Positions 6,969 to 13,611 of a stretch of DNA of 19,238 bases are shown here, in pieces. The translations under genes were made by a program, and so were the position numbers. The DNA is from an uncultured Oribacterium sp. (GTDB lineage: Bacteria; Bacillota; Clostridia; Lachnospirales; Lachnospiraceae): assembly GCA_934279105.1 (NCBI GenBank), contig CAKQWR010000014.1, forward strand, positions 1-19,238, written 5' to 3'. The notes beneath the pieces were generated by a model that saw only the letters and a list, made by a program, of their open reading frames with translations, was not told where the DNA came from and made no database searches. Within the stretch, counting starts at the first letter, position 1. Every line of letters starts with the position of its first letter.

Positions 6969-8261
6969 TTATTCGCAGAATGCGTGCTTCAATGCTTCTT
7001 CATCGAGGTGTGCGCCGATGACAACCACCTTGCCGGTAAACTCCGGAGAACCCTCACGTACTTCGGTCTGACCCGGTACGAGATCAAAGTACATCCAGTG
7101 GCCGCGGTTGTCCGCATCCTCAAGCATACCCTTGCAGCGGATAACGGTTCCATAGGTCTCTCCCTCCGACATTGCCTTCAGGATAGACTCGAGCTTCGCC
7201 TTGTTAAACGGATGCGGTGTCTCCATACCCCAGTTGGTGAAGACTTCATCCGCATCATGATCATGGCAGCAGCAATGGCCATGCTCGTCATGATCGTGGT
7301 GGTGATGCTCATGCTCCTCATCCTCATGATCATGGCAGCAATGCTCGTCCTCGTCATGATCGTGGTGATGGTGCTCATGCTCCTCCTCGTGATCATGATG
7401 GCAGCAATGCTCGTCCTCGTCATGATCGTGGTGATGATGCTCATGCTCCTCGTCCTCGTGATCATGATGGCAGCAATGCTCGTCATGGTCATGGTCATGG
7501 TCGTGATCATGGTGATCATGGTGATGATGGTGGTCATGATGATGGTGGATGGTGATACCATTCTCGAGTGTTTCAATCACATCGTGATCATGATCATCCT
7601 CTTCCTCGCCCTCATGCGCATGCACTCTCTCCATGACTTCCTTCATCATAGATTCTTCCAGATCATCCTTACCGGAAATGATACGAATGAGCTGCTCACC
7701 GGTAAGCTGTGCTTCCGGAGTGGTGATGACCTGTGCCTTCGGATTGATGTCCTTTACGATCTTCACAGCAGTATCCACCTTCTCCTCTGCCGCAATATCC
7801 GTTCTCGACAGTACAACCGTACCTGCATACAGAATCTGGTTGTTAAAGAACTCACCGAAATTCTTCGAGTAGAGCTTCGCCTTCTGGGCATCTACGATGG
7901 TCACCGCAGCATCCAGCTCCACATCGAGATTTGCGGACACTGCCTTGACAGCGCCGATGATATCCGACAGCTTGCCGACACCAGACGGCTCGATGATGAT
8001 ACGATCCGGCTTATATGTCTCCACAACCTCCTGCAGAGACTTCTCAAAATTACCAACCAGTGAGCAGCAGATACAGCCCTGGTTCATCTCACGAATTTCG
8101 ATGCCGGCATCCTTCAGAAAGCCTCCATCGATACCGATTTCACCGAACTCGTTCTCGATCAGAACAACCTTCTCTGTCTTTAATGCTTCATCCAGCAGCC
8201 GCTGAATGAAGGTGGTCTTTCCGGCTCCGAGGAAACCGGATACGATATCTATACGTGTCAT
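6969..8261 (-). CDS. G3E (CobW/ZNG1-like) GTPase with Cys/His-rich metal-binding repeats
   Basis: The product has 430 residues from the chosen start at 8261, which has GGAAGGAG upstream; the frame stays open to 8357 but lacks such a site. It contains the P-loop GFLGAGKTT (9-17), the zinc motif CICC (63-66), SRTD in the NKxD position (153-156) and a C-terminal CobW_C domain (about 345-430). Between the two domains lies a very acidic, His-rich insert (about 214-337) with runs of HHHH and HDHDHD and four EHCC/HCCC units spaced 22-23 residues apart. G3E proteins of this type insert or deliver metals; His-rich forms usually handle zinc, sometimes nickel or cobalt. The Cys pairs suit zinc or another soft metal. 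No cobalamin or urease genes are nearby, so zinc is favoured. Confidence 0.93.
   Translation of the reverse strand: MTRIDIVSGFLGAGKTTFIQRLLDEALKTEKVVLIENEFGEIGIDGGFLKDAGIEIREMNQGCICCSLVGNFEKSLQEVVETYKPDRIIIEPSGVGKLSDIIGAVKAVSANLDVELDAAVTIVDAQKAKLYSKNFGEFFNNQILYAGTVVLSRTDIAAEEKVDTAVKIVKDINPKAQVITTPEAQLTGEQLIRIISGKDDLEESMMKEVMERVHAHEGEEEDDHDHDVIETLENGITIHHHHDHHHHHDHHDHDHDHDHDEHCCHHDHEDEEHEHHHHDHDEDEHCCHHDHEEEHEHHHHDHDEDEHCCHDHEDEEHEHHHHDHDEHGHCCCHDHDADEVFTNWGMETPHPFNKAKLESILKAMSEGETYGTVIRCKGMLEDADNRGHWMYFDLVPGQTEVREGSPEFTGKVVVIGAHLDEEALKHAFCE
7278..7481 (-). repeat. In-frame tandem repeat, 69/66/69 bp, encoding Cys/His units
   Basis: Three consecutive units (7413-7481, 7347-7412, 7278-7346) encode near-identical 22-23 residue blocks of the form EHCCHHDHEDEEHEHHHHDHDE. 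A partial fourth (HCCCHDHD) follows. Unit lengths are multiples of three, so copy number can change without breaking the frame. DNA identity between units is high, which points to recent slippage or unequal exchange. Confidence 0.9.
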
Positions 8262-8397
8262 ATGATTACTCCTTCCAGTCATCATTATTTTATCAGGACA
8301 ATGCAAACGACCGCAGGGTACCTCTCCGGCCGATAATCTCCGGTATGCATAATGCACATTCGTACCTCACGGTTTCATTAGCACTCTCTTTATAACA
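8262..8397 (-). promoter_or_regulatory. Long, possibly structured 5' leader of the GTPase operon
   Basis: About 136 bases separate the predicted transcription start from the start codon. An outer stem can form between 8362-8372 and 8311-8321: five pairs GGTAC/GTACC, then three more CCG/CGG across a 3-base mismatch. It encloses a CCGG/CCGG hairpin (8326-8343) and a small TGCA/TGCA hairpin. I do not recognise a known riboswitch class. It may be a metal-responsive leader or simply an untranslated region. Confidence 0.35.
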
Positions 8398-8403
8398 CTG
8401 CTA

Positions 8404-8432
8404 AGTATAGTCAGTGCATTTCCGCTTGTCAA
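8404..8432 (-). promoter_or_regulatory. Promoter of the GTPase operon
   Basis: Minus strand: consensus -35 TTGACA (8427-8432), a 17-bp spacer and -10 TATACT (8404-8409). No clear Zur- or Fur-type palindrome overlaps it. Confidence 0.85.
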
Positions 8433-8540
8433 TCAAGCACCGCTCGCAAACGAAGAGTTTCGAAAGATTTTAGCATTCCGGTCGCCTGCATTGAACTCAT
8501 CTTCTGATACACAGACGACATTATTTATAGAAGAAAGCGA

Positions 8541-9290
8541 TCACTCTGAAAGGTAGTCGATGGCCTTTCGAAGATCTGCCGCATGCTCAATGCAGATCTT
8601 CGCACCACTCTCCTCCAGCTCTTCCTGTGTACGGAAGCCGTAGATGCATCCAATGGAAGGGATACCGGCCCGCTTCGCCGTTTCCATATCTGTATTTGTA
8701 TCACCTACATAAAGACACTCTGCAGCGCTCTTTCCGATATGTGCAAGTGCATCATCTACTACGCCGGTATCCGGTTTCAGTGGATGCGTTCCATCATCAC
8801 CGGAAATATAATCGAAATAGTCTTTTCCAAACGCAATATCAAGGACTTTGATGGCTTCATGCAGCGACTTGTTCGTGATGCAGGCAATCTTCCAGCCCTC
8901 GGCCTTCAGCTCATCCAGCACTGCTTTCAGTCCTGGATAAGGTTCCGCTTTATATGTGCAGTTATCTCGGAAAAAGTCCATGTAGATGTTGACGGCATCA
9001 TCGTAAAGCTCCATCACCTCATCGGCCTTCTGATCGAGGTCGAGCGCTTTATCTTCGTCCTTCTCTTCCCATTTTTCAGCTTCTCTATAATATCGATCCG
9101 CGGTCGCTGCAAGCGAACGCTCGACAAACTTCTCACCGCCGTTTCCGACAAACTTTTTCGTCTGTTCCATGGTAATACGATCGAGGCCCAGTTCATCCAT
9201 GGTTTTATTCATGGTATCCTGGAGACTGAAGAGGGTATTCACGAGGGTTCCATCGAGATCCATTAATAGTGCACTATATTTCTCTGACAT
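8541..9290 (-). CDS. HAD-superfamily hydrolase, phosphoglycolate phosphatase-like
   Basis: The product has 249 residues. Motif I is DLDGT (11-15) with the nucleophile Asp11 and acid Asp13. Motif II is ITNKS, motif III the lysine in HPLKPD, and motif IV VGDTNTDMETAKRAG. The family hydrolyses small phosphoesters such as 2-phosphoglycolate, and the all-helical cap lies between motifs I and II. The cap contains an unusually charged stretch (KWEEKDEDKALDLDQ). AGGAGG lies five bases before the ATG. Downstream no good intrinsic terminator is visible before the GTPase promoter. Substrate specificity cannot be told from sequence. Confidence 0.88.
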   Translation of the reverse strand: MSEKYSALLMDLDGTLVNTLFSLQDTMNKTMDELGLDRITMEQTKKFVGNGGEKFVERSLAATADRYYREAEKWEEKDEDKALDLDQKADEVMELYDDAVNIYMDFFRDNCTYKAEPYPGLKAVLDELKAEGWKIACITNKSLHEAIKVLDIAFGKDYFDYISGDDGTHPLKPDTGVVDDALAHIGKSAAECLYVGDTNTDMETAKRAGIPSIGCIYGFRTQEELEESGAKICIEHAADLRKAIDYLSE

Positions 9291-9319
9291 ATGTACCTCC
9301 TATGCTTCAAAACAGAAAA

Positions 9320-9346
9320 ATTATAGCACGAAAGGCGCCGAGACAA
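9320..9346 (-). promoter_or_regulatory. Promoter of the HAD hydrolase gene
   Basis: Minus strand: consensus -10 TATAAT (9320-9325) and a -35-like TTGTCT (9341-9346) at a short 15-bp spacing. It ends about 15 bp before the left limit of palindromic repeat copy 2. Confidence 0.55.
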
Positions 9347-9362
9347 TATTAAATTAGTATTA

Positions 9363-9630
9363 ATAGGGAGTGGAGAGCGAAAATCCCCGGAGGCCAGTCG
9401 GCAGAAGCCAGTACTCCGAGGACGGAAAAGTCTAAAATCGGTCCCTAAGAACCAGTAGGTCCTCCGCAAACGACAGAGTTTCCTTTGATGGAAACTCTGT
9501 GTTGCGGAGGATGCTTAGGAAAAATTACTCCAACTGGTTCTAAAAGGGCCGATTTTGACTTTTCACGTCTTCTACGTATGGCTTCTGCCGACCGGCCTCT
9601 GGGGATTTCCGCTTCAAGCTTCTATCTATT
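9363..9630. repeat. Long palindromic repeat, copy 2 (complete)
   Basis: The element is about 268 bp and is one nested, imperfect inverted repeat. The centre is CAGAGTTTCC/GGAAACTCTG around a 6-base loop (9473-9498). Outside it come CCTCCGCAA/TTGCGGAGG, then AGAACCAGT/ACTGGTTCT, then AAAATCGG/CCGATTTT, then CAGAAGCC/GGCTTCTG, then a copy-specific arm GCGAAAATCCCC/GGGGATTTCCGC. Pairing fades near 9363 and 9630. It fills the space between the HAD promoter and the -35 of the divergent RNase H gene. Open frames inside it are not conserved in the other copies. No transposase is present, so it could be a non-autonomous element or a structured non-coding locus. Confidence 0.9.
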
Positions 9631-9658
9631 TTAAAATTCACAGAAAGCATGCTAGAAT
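9630..9658 (+). promoter_or_regulatory. Promoter of the RNase H gene
   Basis: Plus strand: -35-like TTTAAA (9630-9635), a 17-bp spacer and -10 TAGAAT (9653-9658), 37 bp before the start codon. The right end of palindromic repeat copy 2 reaches this -35. Confidence 0.6.
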
Positions 9659-9695
9659 ACGAAATACAAAATCAGGGAATGGAGAATAGATAGAT

Positions 9696-10478
9696 ATGAA
9701 GTTTTATTATGCGGTTCAAAAAGGACGGCATCCGGGCGTATATGAAACCTGGGAGGCGTGTCAGCGGGAAGTGATCGGAGCCGCCGGTTCGGTATATAAA
9801 AAGTTTAAGACGCGCGCAGAGGCGGAGGCTTTCGTGAGAGCGAAGGGATATGATACGACTCTGCCTTTTGACATATCCGCTGCGACTGACCGTCTATCTG
9901 CTTCCACGGCGTCAAATACAAGCGCCGAAAATACATCGTCTTCAGGTACTGTACGAGCATCTACACCGAGCAGACGCGCTCCGAGTGGCCCGCTCTTCCA
10001 TTCCATCGACGATGTAACCACAGAGGATATCCTTCTCGAACTGGAGGAGGTAAGTACAGAAGCTCTGGCATACGTTGATGGCAGTTTCAATATCGCAAGT
10101 GGTGTCTATGGTTACGGAGGAGTGTTGCTGTGTCGGAACGGCAGCATCGTCCCACTCCAGGGACATGGTCGTGACAATACTCTGCGGACGATGCGTAATG
10201 TGGCAGGCGAGATTCATGGAGCGATGGCCGCGATTCAGGCAGCAGCCGATGCAGGCATCAGAAGCATCACGATTTTTTATGATTATATGGGCATCGAGAT
10301 GTGGGCGAATGGGCAGTGGAAAACGAACAAGGAAGGCACACGTGCGTATAAAGCCTTCATCGATGGTATCCGTCCGCTGATCAACATTCAGTTCCGAAAG
10401 GTCGCCGCACACACAGGCGTTCGTTTCAACGAGCTCGTTGATCAACTTGCAAAGGCATCGGTCGGCATCAAAGTCTGA
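9696..10478 (+). CDS. Ribonuclease H with N-terminal viroplasmin-like domain
   Basis: The product has 260 residues. The N-terminal domain (about 1-50: KFYYAVQKGRHPGVYETW, then VYKKFKTRAEAEAFV) is the caulimovirus viroplasmin/RNase H hybrid-binding domain. A Ser/Thr-rich linker (about 60-100) leads to the type I RNase H domain (about 120-258). Catalytic residues are Asp128 (YVDGS), Glu172 (AGEIHG), Asp196 (FYDY) and Asp249 (ELVDQLAK), with the catalytic-loop His239 (AAHTG). The enzyme cuts RNA in RNA-DNA hybrids, for example primers and R-loops. It is the only gene on the plus strand here. A GGAG lies 11 bases before the ATG, a rather long spacing. A strong terminator follows. Confidence 0.93.
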   Translation: MKFYYAVQKGRHPGVYETWEACQREVIGAAGSVYKKFKTRAEAEAFVRAKGYDTTLPFDISAATDRLSASTASNTSAENTSSSGTVRASTPSRRAPSGPLFHSIDDVTTEDILLELEEVSTEALAYVDGSFNIASGVYGYGGVLLCRNGSIVPLQGHGRDNTLRTMRNVAGEIHGAMAAIQAAADAGIRSITIFYDYMGIEMWANGQWKTNKEGTRAYKAFIDGIRPLINIQFRKVAAHTGVRFNELVDQLAKASVGIKV

Positions 10479-10572
10479 TTCCTTTAAGAAATCGCAGATG
10501 TTTTATCGAAAGGAGCTTCCTTCTCTTTCGAATGTTCAAATATCACAGCTCCCTTTCGGGATTTCAAAGAAT

Positions 10573-10621
10573 AAAGCTGTCGTCAGGATCCGGTATCTCC
10601 GGGTCCTGACGGCAGCTTTTT
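10573..10621 (+). terminator. Strong intrinsic terminator after the RNase H gene
   Basis: A roughly 21-bp stem (10573-10593 with 10599-10619, few mismatches) and 5-base loop are followed by TTTTT. AAA on the other side gives a weaker U-tract on minus, so it may also stop transcripts of the convergent CPBP gene. Confidence 0.92.
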
Positions 10622-10668
10622 CACTGACGACGTTTTCTTCTGATGTTCTTTAGATTTTGTTCGAATAC

Positions 10669-11526
10669 TCAGGCGAATGCTCGATTGCTTTCGCTGCTGG
10701 TATCCGGTTTTTCAGCGCTCCGCTCATGGAGCTTCTGTCGATGAGCGTCAACGAGAATTCGAATCGTGAGGTACACGATCGGGCCCATATAAATGAGGAG
10801 CAGCCATAGACTCGTCGCATTCATCGTTTCCACGCCCTGCTGCATGCTGCCGACACCGTAGATGCCAGACATCATGAGGGAGGTAAAATCATAAAACGAG
10901 TGCAGAAATATCATTGCAAGAACATTTCTGGCACGTGCATAGATAAGGCTCAGATAAATGCCGATGACGACATTCTGCAGCATCTGGAAAAGAACTGCCA
11001 TCGGGTTGCTCGCCCAGCTCATGTTGATGACATGTGCGAGCCCGAAGAGAATACCTGTAAGATAGGCAGCCTTCAGTCGGCCCAGTGCCGTCGGCTGAAA
11101 GCTTCGAATCAAGGTTTCCTCGATGATGCCACGAAATACGGTTTCTTCCAGAAATCCCACCATAAAAATAAATGTGAGAAATATGAGAATCTGTGTCCAT
11201 GGCAGGGCATCATTTTCAATCATAAGGATACGCTCATACTGAAGAAGCAGCGCATCAAGCAGCAGGACAAAACCGCCGGCTTTTAATGTATCCATGAAAT
11301 TGTCCTGTTCCCATGGAATTTCCTGCAGCATGCCGAAAGTAACCAGAACAAGCAAGGTAATATTCAGTGCAGACTCTTCACGAAGAAGAAGTCCGCCATA
11401 GCCTGGGATTTCGATTCCCTTTGTTACAAAGGCTGTAAAATAAAGAATCAGAAGAAAGGAAAGCGCCGTCAGCACTACGTACATGATCGGATGCCGATGC
11501 ATGAACGTTTTACGCGTTTCCTTCAT
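10669..11526 (-). CDS. CPBP-family intramembrane glutamic endopeptidase
   Basis: The product has 285 residues and about eight hydrophobic segments. It carries the three CPBP (Abi/CAAX protease-like) motifs: EExxxR as EETVFR (Glu127, Glu128, Arg132), FxxxH as FGLAH (His165) and HxxxD as HSFYD (His209, Asp213). Family members are membrane proteases; in bacteria they take part in peptide maturation, bacteriocin immunity or signalling. No bacteriocin gene is visible nearby. AGAGG precedes the ATG and TATAGT about 10 bp further up could be a -10. Its gene converges on the RNase H gene. Confidence 0.9.
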   Translation of the reverse strand: MKETRKTFMHRHPIMYVVLTALSFLLILYFTAFVTKGIEIPGYGGLLLREESALNITLLVLVTFGMLQEIPWEQDNFMDTLKAGGFVLLLDALLLQYERILMIENDALPWTQILIFLTFIFMVGFLEETVFRGIIEETLIRSFQPTALGRLKAAYLTGILFGLAHVINMSWASNPMAVLFQMLQNVVIGIYLSLIYARARNVLAMIFLHSFYDFTSLMMSGIYGVGSMQQGVETMNATSLWLLLIYMGPIVYLTIRILVDAHRQKLHERSAEKPDTSSESNRAFA

Positions 11527-11597
11527 TTTAAACCTCTTTTCACTATATCAAGTGATCATTCATGTAAATTAGTGGTCATGTTAAAACGAAAAGAGAT

Positions 11598-12005
11598 TTA
11601 ATTCAGAAGTCGGACGGAGTCCAGAAAGGAAAGAATGGAAAATGACAACCACCCACTCCAGTGCAGAAGACCGGCTTGCCACAGAAGCTGATCCGGATTT
11701 TTCGGAGAAATGCTACGATGAATGAATCGAAGATTGCTTTCATCGAATCGCTGTGCTATACGCGTTCTGCTGGTGTTTTTTTCAATCGTCGCATTCAAAA
11801 AATGCCGAAGCTCTGCTAGGCCATTCAGCTTACCATCTTCGATTCGGGCCGTCAGAGAATCCTCTGCGGAAACCGTCACAGCATGCCTGACATCCGCCGG
11901 CTGAATCGTCGAGATGTTTCGAAAAGGAGTAATCAGCAAAAGGCAGAGAATCGCCATGAGCATCCAGTATACATTTCGTTTCTGCATTTTCTTTGTAGGC
12001 ATCAT
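11598..12005 (-). CDS. Small membrane-anchored protein of unknown function
   Basis: I do not recognise this 135-residue protein. It has a basic N-terminus, one strong hydrophobic helix (about 13-29) and a charged central part; a second, weaker hydrophobic stretch (about 113-130, WSGWLSFSILSFL) lies near the C-terminus. It has no cysteines in the predicted exported part and no motif I can name. It is a convincing gene: AGGAGG lies six bases before the ATG (two ATG codons in tandem) and a -35/-10 pair lies upstream. It lies 71 bp upstream of the CPBP gene with no terminator seen, so the two may be cotranscribed. Confidence 0.65.
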   Translation of the reverse strand: MMPTKKMQKRNVYWMLMAILCLLLITPFRNISTIQPADVRHAVTVSAEDSLTARIEDGKLNGLAELRHFLNATIEKNTSRTRIAQRFDESNLRFIHRSISPKNPDQLLWQAGLLHWSGWLSFSILSFLDSVRLLN

Positions 12006-12029
12006 TCTGCTCCTCCTTTCCGAATTTAT

Positions 12030-12065
12030 CTACAGTATAGTATAACAAATAAGAGCCTGCAATTC
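12030..12065 (-). promoter_or_regulatory. Promoter of the small membrane protein gene
   Basis: Minus strand: TTGCAG, a 17-bp spacer and TATACT, the second of two overlapping TATACT boxes. The -35 lies inside the right arm of the asnA terminator hairpin, so the two signals share DNA. Box coordinates are approximate. Confidence 0.6.
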
Positions 12066-12074
12066 AGCAGGCTC
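12043..12074 (-). terminator. Intrinsic terminator of asnA
   Basis: On the minus strand a perfect 8-bp stem GAGCCTGC/GCAGGCTC (12053-12060 with 12067-12074) and 6-base loop are followed by TTATTTGTT. It lies 13 bases after the asnA stop codon. The plus strand has an A-rich run on the far side, so it could work in both directions. Confidence 0.85.
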
Positions 12075-12086
12075 CAAAAAACATAA

Positions 12087-13094
12087 TTACAGAAGGATAA
12101 TATTATGCTCACGACAAGTGTCGATCATATCCTGTGGCCAGATGCTGGCCTGAACTTCACCAACATGGGCACGGTCAAGCAGAAGCATGCAGAGACGAGA
12201 CTGTCCGATTCCGCCGCCGATCGTATATGGAAGTTCGCCATTTAGCAGCATCTTATGATACGGAAGATTTGCGCGTTCCTCACAGCCTGCCTTCTTCAGC
12301 TGTTCGCGAAGTGAAGTTTCGTCTACGCGGATACCCATCGAGCTGATCTCCAGTGCACAATCCAGTGTCGGATACCAGAAAAGAATATCACCGTTCAGTG
12401 CCCAGTCATCGTAGTCCGGAGCACGTCCATCGTGCGGCTCACCATTTGAAAGTTTATCACCGATGCGGCTGATGAACACACAACCATGTTCCTTACAAAT
12501 GGCGTTCTCTCGCTCCTTCGGCGTCTTATCCGGATACATCTTAAGCAGTGTCTCAGAGTCAATGAAATAGATATCGTCCGGCAGATTGTTGACCGCATTC
12601 GGATACTTGTACCATACTTCATGCTCCATGTGCTTGATGATGCGGAAAATCATACGTACGGTTCCCTCAAGGGTAGTGGTGGTACGGTCTTCCTTGTTGA
12701 TCACCATCTCCCAGTCCCACTGGTCAACATAACAGCTGTGCAGATTATCAAGTTCCTCATCACGACGAATCGCATTCATGTTTGTATAGAGACCCTCGCC
12801 TGGCTGAAAACCATACTTCTGGAGTGCCATTCTCTTCCACTTTGCAAGAGAATGTACAACCTCGATCGTCTCATCCGGCCACCATGGAACATCAAAGCTG
12901 ACCGGACGCTCATAGCCATTCAGGTTATCATTGAGACCGGAGCTTTTCGCTACAAAAAGAGGTGCAGAAATACGGCTGAGATTCATCTCACGACCGAATT
13001 CTTTCTGAAAAGTGTCTCGAATATACTTGATGGCTTCCTGTGTTTCACGCACAGAAAGACGTGGATCGTAATCCTTCGGAATAATAAGTCCCAT
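12087..13094 (-). CDS. asnA: Aspartate-ammonia ligase (asparagine synthetase A)
   Basis: The product has 335 residues, close to the 330 of the E. coli enzyme. The enzyme makes asparagine from aspartate, ammonia and ATP in the cytoplasm and has a class II aminoacyl-tRNA-synthetase-like fold. Family blocks present include [63 protein letters not shown] and [11 protein letters not shown]. The start at 13094 has AGGAGG five bases upstream and begins MGLIIPKDY as in relatives; the frame extends ten codons further without a ribosome site. It has its own promoter region and terminator and is transcribed alone. No T-box sequence is seen upstream. Confidence 0.97.
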   Translation of the reverse strand: MGLIIPKDYDPRLSVRETQEAIKYIRDTFQKEFGREMNLSRISAPLFVAKSSGLNDNLNGYERPVSFDVPWWPDETIEVVHSLAKWKRMALQKYGFQPGEGLYTNMNAIRRDEELDNLHSCYVDQWDWEMVINKEDRTTTTLEGTVRMIFRIIKHMEHEVWYKYPNAVNNLPDDIYFIDSETLLKMYPDKTPKERENAICKEHGCVFISRIGDKLSNGEPHDGRAPDYDDWALNGDILFWYPTLDCALEISSMGIRVDETSLREQLKKAGCEERANLPYHKMLLNGELPYTIGGGIGQSRLCMLLLDRAHVGEVQASIWPQDMIDTCREHNIILL

Positions 13095-13114
13095 GTTTGC
13101 CTCCTGTTTCCGAC

Positions 13115-13200
13115 CGAAGCCCATTCTGTTAATGCTGGTCGGTAAATGTCAATATCCAAAAATTTAGCACGCAGCGCCCATACATGCAAGTTCTTTTCAG
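13115..13200 (-). promoter_or_regulatory. Promoter region of asnA
   Basis: Two candidates on the minus strand: TTGCAT-17-TAAATT further upstream, and a perfect TTGACA with a weaker CAGAAT box 18 bp downstream nearer the gene. The leader also has CCGACC and GGTCGG arms about 21 bases apart that could form a hairpin before the ribosome site. Which promoter is used cannot be decided. Confidence 0.5.
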
Positions 13201-13253
13201 AAACCTGATGCAGAACTGTTTGACGAAAGGTCTGCGCTCTGGATGAGCACTTC

Positions 13254-13607
13254 TTACCTCGTCGTTTCACGGTCGATCCAGTTCATCAGTACAGAGACGA
13301 TATACTGCTGTTCTTCTTTTGTGAGCGGACGATGTGGCGGAATCCGGTGCCATTTATACAGGCATCCCCGACAGCAGCAACCTGTGGCATGCTGTGCGAT
13401 GAAGACTGGATGTCCACGCCAGGGCGTCTGTTTCCCATCGTTTCGTGGCTCCGAAGGTGCTAATCGTTCGCGTATGAAATCACGCGCATGCTGTTCTATC
13501 TTCGCACGGCCCTGTGTTTCGAAGTAATCTCGTTCCTGCTTTCGCAGATGGAATCCAGATCGAAACCGGCTTTCTGCAAGCCGTTCAAACAGCCGTTCCA
13601 TCCTCAT
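13254..13607 (-). CDS. DUF4186 family protein
   Basis: The product has 117 residues and matches the DUF4186 pattern: LFERLAESRFRSGFHL near the start, then HARDFIRERLAP, NDGKQTPWRGHPVFIAQHAT, CCCRGCLYKWHRIP and LTKEEQQYIVSVLMNWI. The Cys/His-rich centre suggests metal binding, but no function is known. The frame is open to 13751, overlapping the previous gene; the start at 13607 is chosen because the family begins there and it lies four bases after that gene's stop. A second ATG at 13601 is also possible. No strong ribosome site is seen, which fits translational coupling. It is the last gene of the six-gene cluster. Confidence 0.85.
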   Translation of the reverse strand: MRMERLFERLAESRFRSGFHLRKQERDYFETQGRAKIEQHARDFIRERLAPSEPRNDGKQTPWRGHPVFIAQHATGCCCRGCLYKWHRIPPHRPLTKEEQQYIVSVLMNWIDRETTR

Positions 13608-13611
13608 CCGG

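Noticed and set aside
7278..7481. Regular 66-69 bp periodicity resembling a CRISPR array
   Set aside because: There are no distinct repeats and spacers; the whole unit is repeated, stays in frame and codes for the GTPase insert.
6984..8063. Long plus-strand open frame with very hydrophobic Met/Val/Leu/Ile repeats
   Set aside because: It is the antisense of the His/Asp/Glu codons in the Cys/His repeat of the GTPase (CAT, GAT and GAG read backwards as ATG, ATC and CTC). No ribosome site or promoter supports it.
9263..9469. Open frames in the palindromic repeats (products with YWFLG...FRP, also 17023-17250 and 23-205)
   Set aside because: They run through base-paired arms, differ in length and frame between copies, lack ribosome sites and change by compensatory rather than codon-preserving substitutions.
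9363..9630. Classical insertion sequence or transposon
   Set aside because: No transposase frame, no conserved terminal repeats (the outer ends differ between copies) and no clear target-site duplication were found.
10438..10653. 71-codon plus-strand frame at the end of the RNase H gene
   Set aside because: It overlaps the RNase H C-terminus and runs through the strong terminator hairpin; it has no ribosome site of its own.
13095..13253. Asn T-box upstream of asnA
   Set aside because: No T-box core sequence or leader terminator is present; only promoter boxes and a small inverted repeat are visible.
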